Counted from the stretch's first letter, positions 21,684 through 35,186 are shown. The stretch is 64,000 nt of DNA from Agrocybe praecox (GCA_964017145.1 OZ024848.1:322501-386500); one strand, 5' to 3'. Translations and numbers: made by a program. Notes: a model not told the origin generated them from the sequence alone.

Positions 21684-22882
21684 TGTCGCGTACTACTACT
21701 ATGATCTGTCCTTGGCAGAGTCCCGCAATTTATGCTGGTGAACCGTTCGATCAGGGCAGAATATCAGATGAGAGTATCAGCCAGTGACCTTGCGCTCGTG
21801 TGCGCCGAGCTACCCGAGGAATAATCATTGTATGCATCTCAGTATGATGATGGCTGGGAAAAGCTTTTGTGTGGGTTTGTAGATAAGGTTCGGAAGAAAA
21901 TATGATCTGTATCTCGACCGGGGATACGTAAATTGAGGTAAACACAACGAGCAGTGAGCTAATTTGATGTCGCAAATTTGCTCATATGTGTATTGATGGT
22001 ACTTTACATGCCATAATAACGCAGTCTGGCACCTGAGCCGGGATACAAGTATGCGGTTCAACTTCAAAAATAGCCTCGATGAAGTCTTCGAAGCTCACTC
22101 ATTTAGTTACCGCCGTATTCTCACAATGGAAGATCAACGGCGAGTTCGCACATGTTGGTGGTTGCGCTGAATGGAGGAATATATTTAGCTATCATGTACT
22201 CACGATACTCGCGGCATTGGTACATATATATGTGCGAGATCTAATCTAATCTGGCCTTAGCAAGTTTACGGCAGGTATGGACCGGTCGGTGTCTGCAACA
22301 AGATAATGAATGAATATGACATGTCTTCCGCTACTTTCATGTATTCACTGCGCATATTCTTAAGCATACTAGGCCAGAACCACAAGCCCCGAGTCCTCGT
22401 ATTTCTCTGTTACGAACAGATAATTAAGTTCCTTGGGCATACCATACGTATTATCTCCGAGGCATTCATTCATTTGTATTCAAGTTAGGTATCGTAGCGT
22501 ATACATATATGATATAACATCAGAAGGGATCCTCTGGAAGGGCCAGAAATAGACTATAGTGCTCAGATATTTCTGGAAATAAACTTGCTCAAGGCCTCCT
22601 TTGTGATCAATGACAACGTTGAAAGGTTTTGAAGTCGCATTGCCACCGAGGCACATTGAATCTGAGGTTTATTGAACAGTCATTACATCTTTGAGGTGTA
22701 TTCAGAATCAAGATCTTTTCTGCTGAGTGATGAATGGTGGGTGTTTTATATTATCAATAGTGCCTGAGGTCAGTGGAATGGCACGTAGATTGTACAGCTT
22801 GAGACCTATTGCGGGAGTAGATCGTTATGTTACCAAATACTTAAGTAGTAAATGAGGGTTCATTGGCAAATTATCTTACAAC
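21684..22882. other. Shared upstream region of two divergent DUF6534 genes
   Basis: No gene. Small ORFs only. It presumably holds both promoters of the genes starting at 21683 (-) and 22883 (+). No operator-like repeat was recognised. Confidence 0.5.
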
Positions 22883-24340
22883 ATGATTGCAGCAGTGTTT
22901 GATGTACGAAACACCCTTGGTGCTCTGCTCATCGGGGTGCTCATAGCCTGCTGTCTTTTCGGAATAATTACTGTCCAGGCCTTTACCTATTACACCCGTT
23001 TTCCACAGGATAAGCTACACTTGAAGGCAATGGTGAGTCACTTATGCGTTATTTCAATTGACTACGTGACACTGAATAGCTGCACAGGTTCTTCTTGTTT
23101 TGTGAGTATCTTTGACATTAGCTTTTTACATTGCTAACGTCGGAGCCTGTACGTATTCAAGGTTATGCGAAGCGGGCCACGCTGTATGCGTTTGTCAAGC
23201 AACGTACTTTATGATCGTCTCTGTCTACGGAGATCCGCAAGAGCTCTCGAAGTTTCCACGAGTCCTTTCTGCGAGTATCTCGTTCAATGGAGTCATTGGC
23301 CCTGTCGTTCAGGTAATCCCTTCATCGCAAATTATATAAAGTGTCTCACATTAATTATTGCAGATGTTCTTTGCAGAGCGTGTCCGAGTAGTCAGTGGGC
23401 AGTTGTATATTCCCTTGCTATGCGGCACGCTGTCCTTAATTCGGGGATGCCTTACATTTGCCACAATGGCTAAGGGACTTACCATGGTAAACATTATTGA
23501 GGGACACCAACAGGTCAAAATTTTCATCCCGACCCTACTTGGTGTTGGGGCTGCAGTTGACGTGATCCTTACTGCAACCCTGTCATATTACATTGGAAAG
23601 CGCAAGAAAAAGTATTCATCCCACCCCCAATTGTAGTACCTACTCACCATGACTTCAGCACACTTTTGGTCGATGCAACCCTCCTGTGGATCATCCGTAA
23701 GTAAATACATGCTCGATCCAACGCACACTAATGTGGTGTACACATACAGAAACTGGATTTGCGAGCTTCGTATTTGGAATCGCAATGCTCGTAGCCGTAA
23801 GTCCTTTTTCATACTGTCTTTTCTAATACACGTGCCAAACACCACAGCTGTAGTTTTTGAAAATGCCGTATAACTGTGAGTAGCTCCCGGCTCAACGGTA
23901 TAGCACTAAAGCAAAATATATAGTTGTATGGCTTGGAATATTCGCAGTCTTGGGCCGCAGTAAGTGTCTCATTTTTACCGTCGGTTTCTTCTACCGATTT
24001 ATACTTATTATCCACAGCGTTCACCTGCGCCTTACTCGCTTCGTATGCCCTACCTCAAATTTTCTGAATGACGTTAAGTTCATCTTTTAGGCTGAATGGT
24101 CGAACAAAGGGCCAACGTGCGGACAATTTATTCGAATTACGTCGTAGGACCAATAGGGAGACTATGCGTAATAGGTTCGATATACTTCAAGTAAATTTAA
24201 CACAGGCTCATTTTGTCCATGAATTGACCAATTACTTGTCTTCTTAGAGCTCATCTTCCGATGATAAGTCTCCGCCGAAGGGACTTAGTACCTTTGCCCC
24301 CGATGAAAACGGAAAGAAGAGTGAACATTCAATTGAATGA
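22883..24340 (+). CDS. DUF6534 membrane protein, B-type
   Basis: Starts MIAAVFDVRNTLGALLIGVL, then FGIITVQAFTYYTRFPQDKL. Later exons give LCEAGHAVCVCQATYFMIV, GVIGPVVQ, MFFAERVRVVSGQLYIPLL, LLGVGAAVDVILTATLSYYI, TLLVDATLLWIIR, TGFASFVFGIAMLVA, FLKMPYN, FVWLGIFAVLGR, TFTCALLAS and LNGRTKGQR. The tail is hydrophilic, ending GKKSEHSIE (TGA 24338-24340). DUF6534 architecture with about seven helices. The exon FLKMPYN needs acceptor TGTAG, because an in-frame TAG precedes it. The last intron seems to use an AGAG double acceptor. Closest relatives are 33738-35186 and 46435-47788. The MFS gene at 25733 follows on the same strand. Confidence 0.88.
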
Positions 24341-25732
24341 TTCAAATAAATGGACGGGGATGTATTTGGCAGGGCCATCATGGTCGATGTTGATTCGGTT
24401 ATAATAGTTTGACGTTCAAACCTTATATTATTATGTCGTTATGGGATTGAAGCTGGCATCCGCAGCTTACTTTGTTATGCTAGTGATGTTTTTTTCTTGA
24501 CGACCGCGCTTGGTGCCTCGGCAATTCAGCATCTAGGACCACTCAAAACGCAACGGCTCAGAAATGCCATTCTGCATGCTTCACATGCAGTGTGATAAAG
24601 ATAATCACCAAAAATAGCTCGAAGGCGAGATACGTAGGTCGTTTGTTGTATTCAATACTGCCAATAATAGCATCCACGGGAATATCTCGGAATATCTCGG
24701 GGGTGCCTGGGCTTGGCATATTGCCGTTTATAATATCTTCGCATCACATCGCATCTGAACATCGCATAGAGCATGCCCGAAGCCCTTCCCCTATCTTTAT
24801 CAATCGTAAACACACAAATAAATCAGAAACATCTACTGTCTCATTACCTTTTTCAATGGGAAAAAAATCACTGTCAGCAGTTCAATCTTCCCATGATGAT
24901 GCATAATTCATTGCCAAGCGCTAAGTAAAATGACGTGACGTATACCGATGCTCGTCGGCGACTTGGTAGGCCTCATGCATAATATAAAACAGCTGATTTT
25001 ACTCAGATTATTTATTTCTTGGAAAGTAGTACTGGTTTTCCAGTTAGTTGATAAAAGGATATACACAAATACCAGCTGGGAAGATCACCTCGGCTGACCA
25101 GGTTCTTTTCAATTGAAAAGATTATGAACCAGTGCTTTATGCTAATGGGTAGATATAAGATTTGATGACCGCTGGCTTGTAATAGCACCTATACTACACT
25201 TCAAGCAGAATAAGCCCCCTCGGCCATATTTTGTTCGGCCTTGAGTTCGTTCTGTATCTATATCGACGATACATATGAGCATTTCGACTCTCTCACATCT
25301 CTCATCGAAGGTCCGAGGAACGATCTACTATATTTTGTATATAGACGTAACTACATGAAGCAGCTGCGTATATACTTAGATGGTGGTAGAGGACAGGTCG
25401 GAGAGACCTGGATTATATATATCGAAAGTAGCCTTATGACACCATTCATCTCCATCTCGTTGTACATCAAATCAAGACGAGGTTTAGCTCGATCGTATAC
25501 ATTTGAGTGAAGTGCATCATATGAGATGGAGTAGGACTGTGGATTGAATATAGTTCTATTTCTGTTGGTATCTAAAGTTACGGGATATAATCAGCGCGTC
25601 CGGGCCGCAAATGGATTTGCTATTTACGTTCTAAATGTCATGTTGTGTCTCCATTCTGGAGATATATCTTCTCAGATCCATGTATAAAGTGTATCTCCTC
25701 GAGAACCATCTCTCCAGACTCGCTAAGCAGCC
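24341..25732. other. Intergenic upstream of the MFS gene
   Basis: Unrelated short ORFs (24592-24906, 25241-25510) without motifs or splice support. AT-rich. Nothing recognised. Confidence 0.5.
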
Positions 25733-27823
25733 ATGTCAGGGCACGACGACGAGCAGTGTTCACATATTCCAATGAAAGAGAAACCTACCTCTCAATATGA
25801 ACACAACGAAGACGCTCTCAGCACCGTTGACGGCGGACGAGATGGCTGGTTGACACTTGCTGGAGCGTATGTACTTTTGAATCCACGTTATTCAATACTG
25901 GTCTGACCTTTCCTTGATAGCTGGCTAATACTGTTCGCAACCTTTGGGTGAGCGTTGACGTTTTACACGACGCTGTCTAAAATTCAATGAGATACGTCCA
26001 GCTACCTGTATTCATTTGGTGTTTATCAAGGTGATCTTTTATCTTGACATTCAAAATATTTACAGCTGAATTTGAGTAGATTACTACACTAGGGTCTTCC
26101 TCTCAAATCACAGCCCAAGCAAGATAGCGTAATCATTAACTCCGGTTGCCTGGTTCAGAGTCCTAACATATCTACTCTACAGCTGGATAGGAAGCTTTCA
26201 ACTCATGATGCCCTTTATCCTGGGGATAGTTTCGGGAAAGTTATTCGATATCGGCTACTTTTATGCGGTCGAGATTACGGGCTCGGTAATCTTTGTTGTT
26301 TCGTAAGTACTGCTCAAATATATCTAGAAGATAGTAGTGACGATTCTAATATGGATGTTTCTATAGGCTCTTCCTCTTATCACTTGCAAGGCCACAGAAA
26401 TATTTCGAAGTTTTCTTGAGTCAAGGATTTGGTATGGGGATTGGTGCAGGCCTTACCTTCATTTCCACGGTCAGCATTTCTGCTCATCATTTCCGCAGGC
26501 GCAAGGCTCTTGCGACTGGAATAGTGATGAGCGGCAGTTCGATTGGGGCAGTCGTATATCCCATCAGTAAGCTCACATCTTGACCATCCAGGACCTTTAC
26601 TTATCGATGTTTCAACGTCCTCAGTGATAAAGTAGATATTATTCCATCCATTACCTTCATGCGTGGTATGCTTACCTTCCATAATCAGCAAGCTACTCCC
26701 GAAGATTGGTTTCGCAGATTCCGTCCGTGCTAGTGCATATATCGTCCTCGGTTTTCTCGCTCTAGGAAACTGTCTTGTGAGAACGGCGTATCAAAAAAAC
26801 AAGATCAATCATCCTCCGTTGCGTATCAAAACCTTTTTCAACGACGTCCCCTACCTCTTGGCCATTCTTGGGTGAGTTCTGAACCATGATATATTGACTA
26901 TCTTGCGGTCTCAGCATTATCTCCAAATATTTAGGGCATTTGTCGCACTTTTTGGTTTCTACTTTCCTTGTGAGAATTTTCTGTGTTTTATACTGGTAAA
27001 ACTCTTACGTGCGCACCATATATGCAGTGATCTACCTTCAGCTTTACGCAATCACCCACGGGATCAATGCTGACCTCGCATTCTACTCCGTGAGTCTGCG
27101 GTGGTAAAAACCACGTGTCTCGGTAAATTGACCCAATTTTAGATCGCATTACTCAACGCATCCAGTACACTTGGTCGCCTTTCCGGTAATTATCTTGCCG
27201 ATATATATGGGACCTTTACTGTTGTCGTTCCATGCACGGCTATCACAGCTGGAAGTATATTCGCTGTCTTTGCAATGTAAGAAGTCCTTCTATCAGCCTA
27301 ATTTCCTGAACTTATTTGTATAATATGCGGCTGTAGAAAGAGTTCGGCGTCCCTGGTAGTCGTCAGTATGTTCCACGGCTTCTTCTCAGGAGCATGTAAG
27401 CCATATAACATTACGAGACCCAGCATTTTTTCTCTGACACGCGGCCTAATCATTTTAGGGCTTTCCCTCGCCGTTTCCTGTCTGGCCTCTTTCGCGCGTC
27501 ATCCGAGGGAAGTTGGGTATGTCTATCCGTCCTGACCACGGAAAAGTGCTCGTATCTGACGTAGTACTAGTGCACGTACAGGATTGGCCTTTGCCCTCAC
27601 AAGTTTTGGTACACTAGGGGCTGCCCCTGTTCAGGGCTCCTTGCTCACGTCAAGTTTTCATTGGAGTACACCGATCATATTCTCTGGCGTAAGTCTCTTT
27701 ATATCTGACAATGGGGAATCTCACCAAACCATTTTCCTTCAGGCATTCATGACATTGTCATCCGTCATTCTCGGGATCACGAGACAACTGCTGGTAAAAG
27801 AAAGGAAGACTCAGAAAGTTTAA
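25733..27823 (+). CDS. MFS monocarboxylate-type transporter 1
   Basis: Fifteen exons are inferred. The hydrophilic N-terminus (MSGHDDEQCSHIPMKEKP) leads to DGGRDGWLTLAGAWLILFAT, GYLYSFGVYQDYYTR and SNHSPSKIAWIGSFQLMMPF, the hallmark start of fungal monocarboxylate-porter-like carriers (TC 2.A.1.13). Then come RRRKALATGIVMSGSSIGAV (loop 4-5), the long central loop, GRLSGNYLADIYG (second-half motif) and AAPVQGSLLTSSFHWSTPII, ending LLVKERKTQKV (TAA). Twelve helices are expected. A 7-nt exon at 26625-26631 encodes part of PIMINKL. All frames are open. It should be a plasma or vacuolar membrane symporter for acids or related solutes; substrate unknown. It follows the B-type DUF6534 gene. Confidence 0.93.
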
Positions 27824-29616
27824 TTAGGTTCGAATTCACAGACAAATCTTGGGCCTTCGGGTCTACTGTCTTTGATCTCATAACAGACATTGACTATGTA
27901 TTCACCTATGGACCCGATGAATTATATGTTTGTTAAGTACACAATCTATTTGGAGGGGAAGCGCTGGTAGCATGTTTAGTAAGGCAGGGACTACGCACCG
28001 GGCCTTTCAGTCAAATTCATTCCTGCTCATCAACGTCAGCCGAATGCGCAGAACAGACCGTCACGCTGATGCTATTTGTCTTTTCCCTTCACATCCATCC
28101 AATTGTTGCCATATATCGTACATCAGAAACTGGAATATCTGGCCTTCGCTAACAACCAAAAAATTTAACTGGCACGGTAAGAATTGTTCGAGCTTGACTA
28201 CAACTTGACTATCCTTCTCGAAGCTGTCTTGATGGTCTGGAATCTGCAGCATTCATGGACATAGGCTCTTCCAAGGTACTTGTGGTATAATTTACTCTAT
28301 TTACGGCGCTCCTACGAAGCTCCGAATACTGCGCATGTTTGCGATCTTCTCACACTTTTAAGCTTCACACTTTTGGCAGGGGGAACCCGTGGGAGCGTTG
28401 GACTTTTCCAGTCACGTCATCATTTTGGATGCGGTTTGTCACTTCCAATCACTTGCCCCTGCCTGTATCTGCCGCCTCCTCTCTGAATGCTGCCCTGCTC
28501 TTGGTGAATGATTCTTTTGGGTGGGTACCTGTGTATAGTGCCTGGGTTAGCTGGGTTAGCTTGGGCGGACTAAGAGGTGGTGGTGTGAATGAGGGTGGTG
28601 AGATAAGTGGTGTGTGTTGGATGCAGAGGAGGCTGTCGGTGGGCTGAAGGGTGGGTTAGAAAAGCGAGGAGAGAGAATTCAAGAGAGGAGATCAGGTCTC
28701 CTCTCCCTTTTCTCTTCACTCCTTCCCTCTCCCTTCTTGCTTTTTCCCCCTCCTTTTTCTTGCTTCTCTCCTTTCTTTTTCCTTTTCTCATTTTCCTCCT
28801 TTTTAGATTACAACAACGACGCGCAGCTGCACTGCAACAACTCTATGCAGAGACTCCAGCATAGAGTTGACTGACGGCAGCTGCCCCCGCTGGGCACCAA
28901 CAACAGAGTGCGACGCTGGTCAACGTCAATGACTTGCTAGAACGGCTGCTACAACCTTGACGGCCCAACGTTTAACGACGACAGGTGTGTGCAACGTCGT
29001 GGCGATGGGTGTGTATAACAAGATATACGACGACAATGACTATGCATGACAACGGGCATGTACGACGACGACGACGGCGGCGGCGGCGGGCATGTGCACA
29101 ACGTCGGAGGTGACGAGTCGGCTGTGTACAGCTACCGACAGCGTCCATGGCTGGATGCAGCAATTTACGACACACGACGACTACGACACGGTGTGTACGA
29201 TGATGCGGAGTGGATCTTCTTAGCCCTGTGGAAGGCTCTACTTGTGTTACGCTCGTAGAGCGTCGATCCGTCGATCCGCGGATGCTCGTGAGTCGTACAG
29301 CGTGTCGATCCTAGGCATGAGCGCTGAGCCATGGCAGTTACAGGCAAGGAGATAGTACCGGGATAACAACAATATTCGTTGCCGGTCTTCTCTTCTCTTC
29401 TTTTCATTCTCATTCTTTACTCTTTTCTTTCGTATATTTATGTAATATAATGTAGATTTCTTTCTTACCAATTACCGCACCAACGATGGAATTGACGTAC
29501 ATTCCGTTCCTTATAATACGAAGACACCGACAGCATCAGCGACGACAAGAACAACACTTAGGGCCAGTGAATGCCGCATACGGCACATTCCACTTCATCG
29601 AAACCGCCCTGCCCTT
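27824..29616. other. Intergenic with low-complexity tracts
   Basis: Pyrimidine-rich run (28700-28800) and a GAC/GGC microsatellite (about 29056-29092). Two ATCCGTCGATCC-like tandem bits lie near 29262-29282. ORFs here are simple-sequence artefacts. No gene seen. Confidence 0.55.
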
Positions 29617-29935
29617 CGCACATACTGACTCGCGATTCTAGATACATGCTAAGCTGAAACTCCATTATTCTCTCTAGAATCACGGGCTCTTTCTGGCGTT
29701 CGATGTTTGTCACCATTACTATATGGCATAGTTTTGTTGACCGACGGGTGTGATGCTTGAGGGTGGAGGATAACCAAACTGGGCGAGAGGTAAATGGAAT
29801 GGGGCAGTAGCTTATACCGCAGGATGATAGACTGCGGTACAAACGTCTTTCCTTATTCTCTTCTATCCTTTTGGCCACCTAGATAACCTCACATTTTCTT
29901 TCTTCTCCTCGGAAAAACTTTGTTTTTGGTGTTAC
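29617..29935 (-). repeat. Dispersed repeat family 2, copy 2
   Basis: Counterpart of 17217-17555, with scattered substitutions and small indels. Its minus-strand frame (about 29558-29878) aligns with that of the other copy through RPVWLSST and HHTRRSTK. Confidence 0.75.
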
Positions 29936-31240
29936 TTAACTTGTTATGGTGCTACACTATTCATTTCGTTTCTAATCCCTTTATGTTCTTGTTAAGTAGG
30001 CAAACTTGGGTGAACAAGGCAGGGAATTGGGCCCGGATCGGCAAAAGCGCAGGCTCCAAATAAACTCGAAAAAATTCTCATAAACTATCAAAAACGTCCA
30101 AAAATGTCATAAACCTTGTAGCTAAGTTGCGATCTGCATCAGAACAATCGTGACTTTTTTCTCTGGAGAAAATTACTGGGAATTTTACTCATACCATCTG
30201 TGACATATTAGGCAGAATGAATATGATAATGAGTGGTATATTCATGATACCTACTACAGAGACCATAGGAATTAATGATATGTAACTATACCACCATACG
30301 GCCAATGGTGAGCAGCAGAGAAAGAGGAAACGTGGCCAGCATTTTGTTCTTGATGCGAGGCACACAGCAGAGCGGCATTGCTTACATTTTTTGCCTGGTT
30401 GGGGATCTTTCAAAATGAGATAGGGTTGGAAGACACGAACAACGGCGAACCGAATGATGAATACTGTACTCACATATGCGCAAAATCGGATGTTAAATCA
30501 GCATATATGCGGGTCGGTGCCAGAAATCAAACACTACCGACGCATATATGAGGTGATGGGGAGACTATATGATAGAGTAAAAAGACGTCGAGAGGAAAAC
30601 ATTCGCCCCTATTCTATACCTTCCCGGACACAATAACTAGCCTGTCCAAAATTGAGGTGTGCTAACCAAAAGTATTGAGGCGCCTTCAAGTACGTGATGA
30701 AGGGCGATGGACACTCTAATGAGGCTTGAAAGAGTCATAGTAAGCTGAGAAGAGTGTAAAGGGGACGCGGCAGTAGGTAGCAGAAAGATGGCAGCTCTGG
30801 TGGTCAAGAAGAAAAGGCGATGGGCAAGCGATAGCATCAAAACCGTACGTTCGTATCGAACGTCAATAAAGTAAGCCGGCAAGTTCGGCAATCATCATGT
30901 GGCCGCGTTACTTAGACAAAATCGAGCAAAGTTCCAATGCAATCATTGGTATTATAAACTGAGTAAATGTATGATGGCTAGGATACATTGCAACATTCCT
31001 GGCATTTTGCTGATAAGTTCAAATTATCCGAAGCTTTGCCTATTTTGCCTGTGGAAAGTGGCTTCTTACGCCCCTGTAGTTGTTTATTTTTAATTCTGAG
31101 GAGCGGAAAGTAGTGGCGATTTGTAGACCCAGGCATTTTCTTCGTTGTGTGTCCCGAAATATACAATTGAACAGTATATAAGTTACTGGTGAATCCCAAA
31201 CGTTCGACACCTTGCCACACCAAGCCTCTAATATTATTTA
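29936..31240. other. Intergenic
   Basis: Minus-strand ORFs at 30189-30473 and 30637-30891 are hydrophobic, but without family motifs or a splice pattern that joins them. They could be a decayed membrane-protein gene. Otherwise nothing recognised. Confidence 0.4.
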
Positions 31241-33315
31241 TCAAACGCTTTGTGTCTTTTGCTCTTTTATCAACAACTTTCTCGTAATTCCAAATATAAT
31301 GGCGGAGACCGACATAAAAATCTATAAAGATGACATCTCGTGGTGATCCCTTATGAATAAACTTGAAGAGAAAAACACCTACGCCAGAGAATATAATTGG
31401 CGCGTTCCAATTGAAGTTTGACGTGAGAAGTGAACCCTGAACAGGTGCAGCCCCCAATGCACCGAAGCTTATCAATGCAAATGCTAATCCTGTGCGCGCA
31501 CTACCGTGACTTAAGCTGAGCATCCTTGTGGGATGGGGTAGACAGAAACTTACCCGACTTCGCTTGGATGACGTGCGGAAGAAGCGAGGCAGGCCACTGA
31601 TAGGGAAAGCCCTACAGTAATAGGGTGTCACATCATCAAGTGCAAATGCCGTCTATCATACCGGTAGACCTACATGCACCTGCAAAGAAACCGTGAAAAA
31701 TGCTGATGGCTATCAGAGACCCTGAATTGTTGCTGCACAAATCCGATGAGATATGTATAAACTACGTTCAGATTGAGATTCTCACATGGCAAAAATGCTG
31801 AATATACTCGCAGCGGTAATCGCAGTACATGGGACGAGGATAGTGAACGTTCCATATATATCTGCGAGGTAATTACCAAAAAGGCGGCCAAAGGTGCTGG
31901 ATGCATTCAAAATTGCGATCTTGGTCATTGTGAGTATTTTTTTGAAAATGGTGTGGGCTGATCAGCTCTCACCGAATAAAAGGCCAAGTTGGTATTGATA
32001 CCGTGCTTGATGGCGTATAGTTGGAGGTATATTACTGAATATAATTTCTGGCAAGTCACACGGGTGTACTTTGAAATTAGAGTCGTGTAAGCACTCACGA
32101 GGGAAATAAAATCCAAAAAGAGCAACCAGCGCTCTGCAGATATGCGAACATCAGACTTGTTCTTTCTGTGATAGGAAGACTCACCCAAGGATTGCCAAAA
32201 GGTATGGAGTATCAGAAAAGAAACTTCTGATACGAACAGGTGGCCCGCTATCCTTGTTTTTGTGATATGCCGTTCTCACGAGACAATTGCCTAGAACGAG
32301 AAGGCCCAAGACAGTATAAGCGCTAACACGTACAGACCTCGCAAACCCAATTGTCGGGAGTAGCTTGCTGGGATCACTTTATGTAAGCTTCTGATTCGCA
32401 AGCAGAAATTAGGGACATACTTGATCACTAAGTAAGGTAATGATCATGAGAATAAGATTATGTTGCGGTAAATATTGCCTCACTTATGGGATAAATAATA
32501 GCCCCGATTGAGCTTCCACTCATTATTATTCCTGTTGAAAGAGCCTTGCGCTGGCGGAAGTGATGTACGGAGATACTGACTGTTGCGATGAACGTAAGAC
32601 CTGCACCTACTCCCATTCCGAGTCCTTGACTGAGGAAAACCTCAAAGTATTTCTGTGGCCTTGCAAATGATGAAAGAAATAGTCTATCCAGTGTAATGTA
32701 CTTAGGATTGTAAGAATTTTGGATAGGTAATAGCACTTACGAAACCACAAATATGGTCGATCCCGCAATCTCGACTGCGTGGAAATATCCTGCGTCAAAT
32801 AGCTTCCCAGAAACTATACCTAAAATAAATGGCATCGTCAATTGGAAACTTCCTATCCATCTATAAAAAAGGATGTTAGTTGTAGTAAAATACGATTTCA
32901 AGAAACGACGCTACGCTATTTTGCTTGGAGAATGGTTCGAGAGGAAGAATCGAGTGTAATAGTCTGCTCATGCTCAAGTATGGTTCTATGAGGGAGGAAA
33001 AAGGTAGAATTTACCCTGATACACGCCGAATGAATATAGGTATCTAGGTAAGATTATATGAGGCCTAATCAATTGCTTAGACGGTAGGGTCTCTCACCCA
33101 AAGGTTGCAACAAGTATCAGCCAACTAGATAATATGTTGGTCAGAAACGCTGTAGAAGCTAGCAGGAAGCACTAGACTTACGCTCCAGCAAGAGTGAACC
33201 AGCCATCTTTGCCACCTTCAGGAGCAATATAACTGACCTCGTCGTCCTCGCGTGTTGAGATAATATCTTTCTCGGAGGAGCTATTCAAAATCTGCTCATC
33301 GTCGAGCGATGCCAT
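31241..33315 (-). CDS. MFS monocarboxylate-type transporter 2
   Basis: Paralogue of the gene at 25733 with the same exon pattern. The N-terminus MASLDDEQILNSSSEKD is the most divergent part. Then GGKDGWFTLAGA, YLYSFGVYQ, DYYTRFFLSNHSPSKIA, GLGMGVGAGLTFIATVSISV, the ALSTGIIMSGSSIGAIIYPI stretch, a 7-nt exon (32421-32427), KLLPTIGFARS, SLSVACLASSARHPSEVG and GAAPVQGSLLTSNFNWNAPI. The last exon ends KLLIKEQKTQSV (TGA 31241-31243). No frame damage seen. It lies 422 bp from the B-type DUF6534 gene at 33738-35186, on the same strand. A 138-bp copy of its early exon lies at 19693. Membrane solute:H+ carrier; substrate unknown. Confidence 0.93.
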
Positions 33316-33737
33316 TACTAATGCAGAGAAATGCACTCAAGCTGATACTTCCTGAGCTTTATATGTACTAGGAGGGTCTACGAACAAATGATCACCACAC
33401 ACAGAAGACATGCTTAGGAAGCAGCTGCGGAATATAAATGAGGATGAAGTACTACGCTCCGGAAAGTGTCGATCATTTAATAATACGCATTAAGGACTGT
33501 TCCCATCAAATTGTGATTGGTTCTATGACATTGTATGGCCTAATTATCTGTGAGTATACGGACATTTTTAAGTATACTCATCTCCTCCTATTTATATAAG
33601 GGCGCTTCTTTGATATGCTACGTGGTAGCTTCAGGCAACGTTCAATTTAAATTTGTCCGTAATGGATATGATGAAATACATATGTGCTACCCCCTCCACA
33701 AAGTCGGATTTAATGTCAAGGAACGCGCTTTGGCAAT
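33316..33737. other. Intergenic, 422 bp
   Basis: Separates the 3' end of the DUF6534 gene from the start of transporter 2 on the same strand. Presumably holds the transporter promoter. No motif recognised. Confidence 0.5.
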
Positions 33738-35186
33738 TCATTCAATTGAATGGCTAGCCTTCCTGTCGTGCTCTCCGGTGGGAAGTCCGTCTGATTTATT
33801 GGACTGAACCTTATCTTTGGAAGATGAAACAAACTCAAGTCCGTTACTATAGCCTTCTTGCATAGCTTCTCTATGACCTGTATGGCGTAGAGCAAGTACG
33901 TCACCATGCCGCTGAACTGATGTGCGACCGTTGAGTCTAGGAGTTAGATGTTAGTAAGGTATTCGGGCGGGACGATTATTACGCAGCATACGATGCGAGT
34001 AAAGCACAAGTAAAAGCTAGATGTATGCGGCCACGTAAGCAAAGTATATCTCGGCACCAGATATTGGAGACTTACTGCGACCGAGGACAGCAAATATACC
34101 AAGCCAGACAACTAAATTTTCGGATCAGTTACATGAGATATGTTTACCTGAAGCGCTACTCACAGTTCCTCGGCATCTTCAAGAACTGTACAGGTTTTGT
34201 CATGCAATGTATTCCTCACACTAGTAGTCGATGACCTACAGTTATAAGCATTGCAATGCCACATATGAAGCTTGCGAGTCCAGTTTCTATACGTAAAGGG
34301 CGGCTATTTGGCTGGTATGAAATTGGAAGACATCCAAATTTACATACGAATGGTCCACAGAAGAGTTGAATTGACAAGTAATGTGCTTGAGCTTATCATC
34401 ATATAATAAATTAGTTACAATAATCATACTTCAGAACGGATACACACCTTTTCTTACGCCTTCCGACGTAGAAGGATAAGGTTGCGGCCAATATCACGTC
34501 CACCGCAGCTCCAACTCCCAAGAGAATCGGGATGACTACTTTGACAGCCTGCTCAACCTCAGGAAGGAATACAATTCTAAGACTTCTTTCCATCGTAACA
34601 AAAGTGAGGCATCCGCGAACGATTGACAACGCACAGCAGAGAAGCGGAATGTATATTTGACCGCTGACCACTCTGACACGCTCTGCAAAGAATATCTACA
34701 TAAATTATATCAACTTCAGCAACCTCTGAGAATTGCCTATTGAGTAAAAAAAATACCTGAACAAGGGGACCAATGACTCCGTTGAAAGAAACACCGGCAG
34801 CGAGCACTCGTGGTAGCCTCAAAAGTTCCAGGGGATCTCCATATGCAGAAACTATGAGAAAGTATGTTCCTTGACACAGGGAAATAGCGTGACCAGCTTC
34901 GCATAACCTGGTGTGCGTTCAAGTATAAGAGCAGAAGCATTACGGCTGTGTTATGCGCTCACAAAAGGACGAGGACCTGAAACTTTACCGTCAGTAATCA
35001 TTTCTTTCGTAGTCTAGCAGCGATTGGCTAACGTACAATAACTTTTAAGTGCAGTTTGTCCTTTGGAAATCGGGTGTAATAGGTAAAGGCTTGAACAGAT
35101 ATTATGCCAAAGAGACAACAGGCAATGACTACACCTATGAGCAATGCCCCAAGGGTGTCTCTTACGTCGAATACTGCGGAGACCAT
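33738..35186 (-). CDS. DUF6534 membrane protein, B-type
   Basis: Starts MVSAVFDVRDTLGALLIGVV, then FGIISVQAFTYYTRFPKDKL. Later exons give LCEAGHAISLCQGTYFLIVS, GVIGPLVQ, IFFAERVRVVSGQIYIPLL, LLGVGAAVDVILAATLSFYV, STLLWTIR, TGLASFICGIAMLIT, FLKMPRN, VWLGIFAVLGR, TFTCALLAS and LNGRTSVQRHGDVLALRHT. The C-terminus ends HDRKASHSIE (TGA 33738-33740), like the HSIE end of the gene at 22883. About seven membrane helices; function unknown. It is divergent from the A-type gene at 36164, with a long inverted repeat between them. Confidence 0.9.

Noticed and set aside
28614..28874. Overlapping ORFs of about 85 codons as genes
   Set aside because: They lie in a pyrimidine-rich simple-sequence tract and are open in several frames at once.
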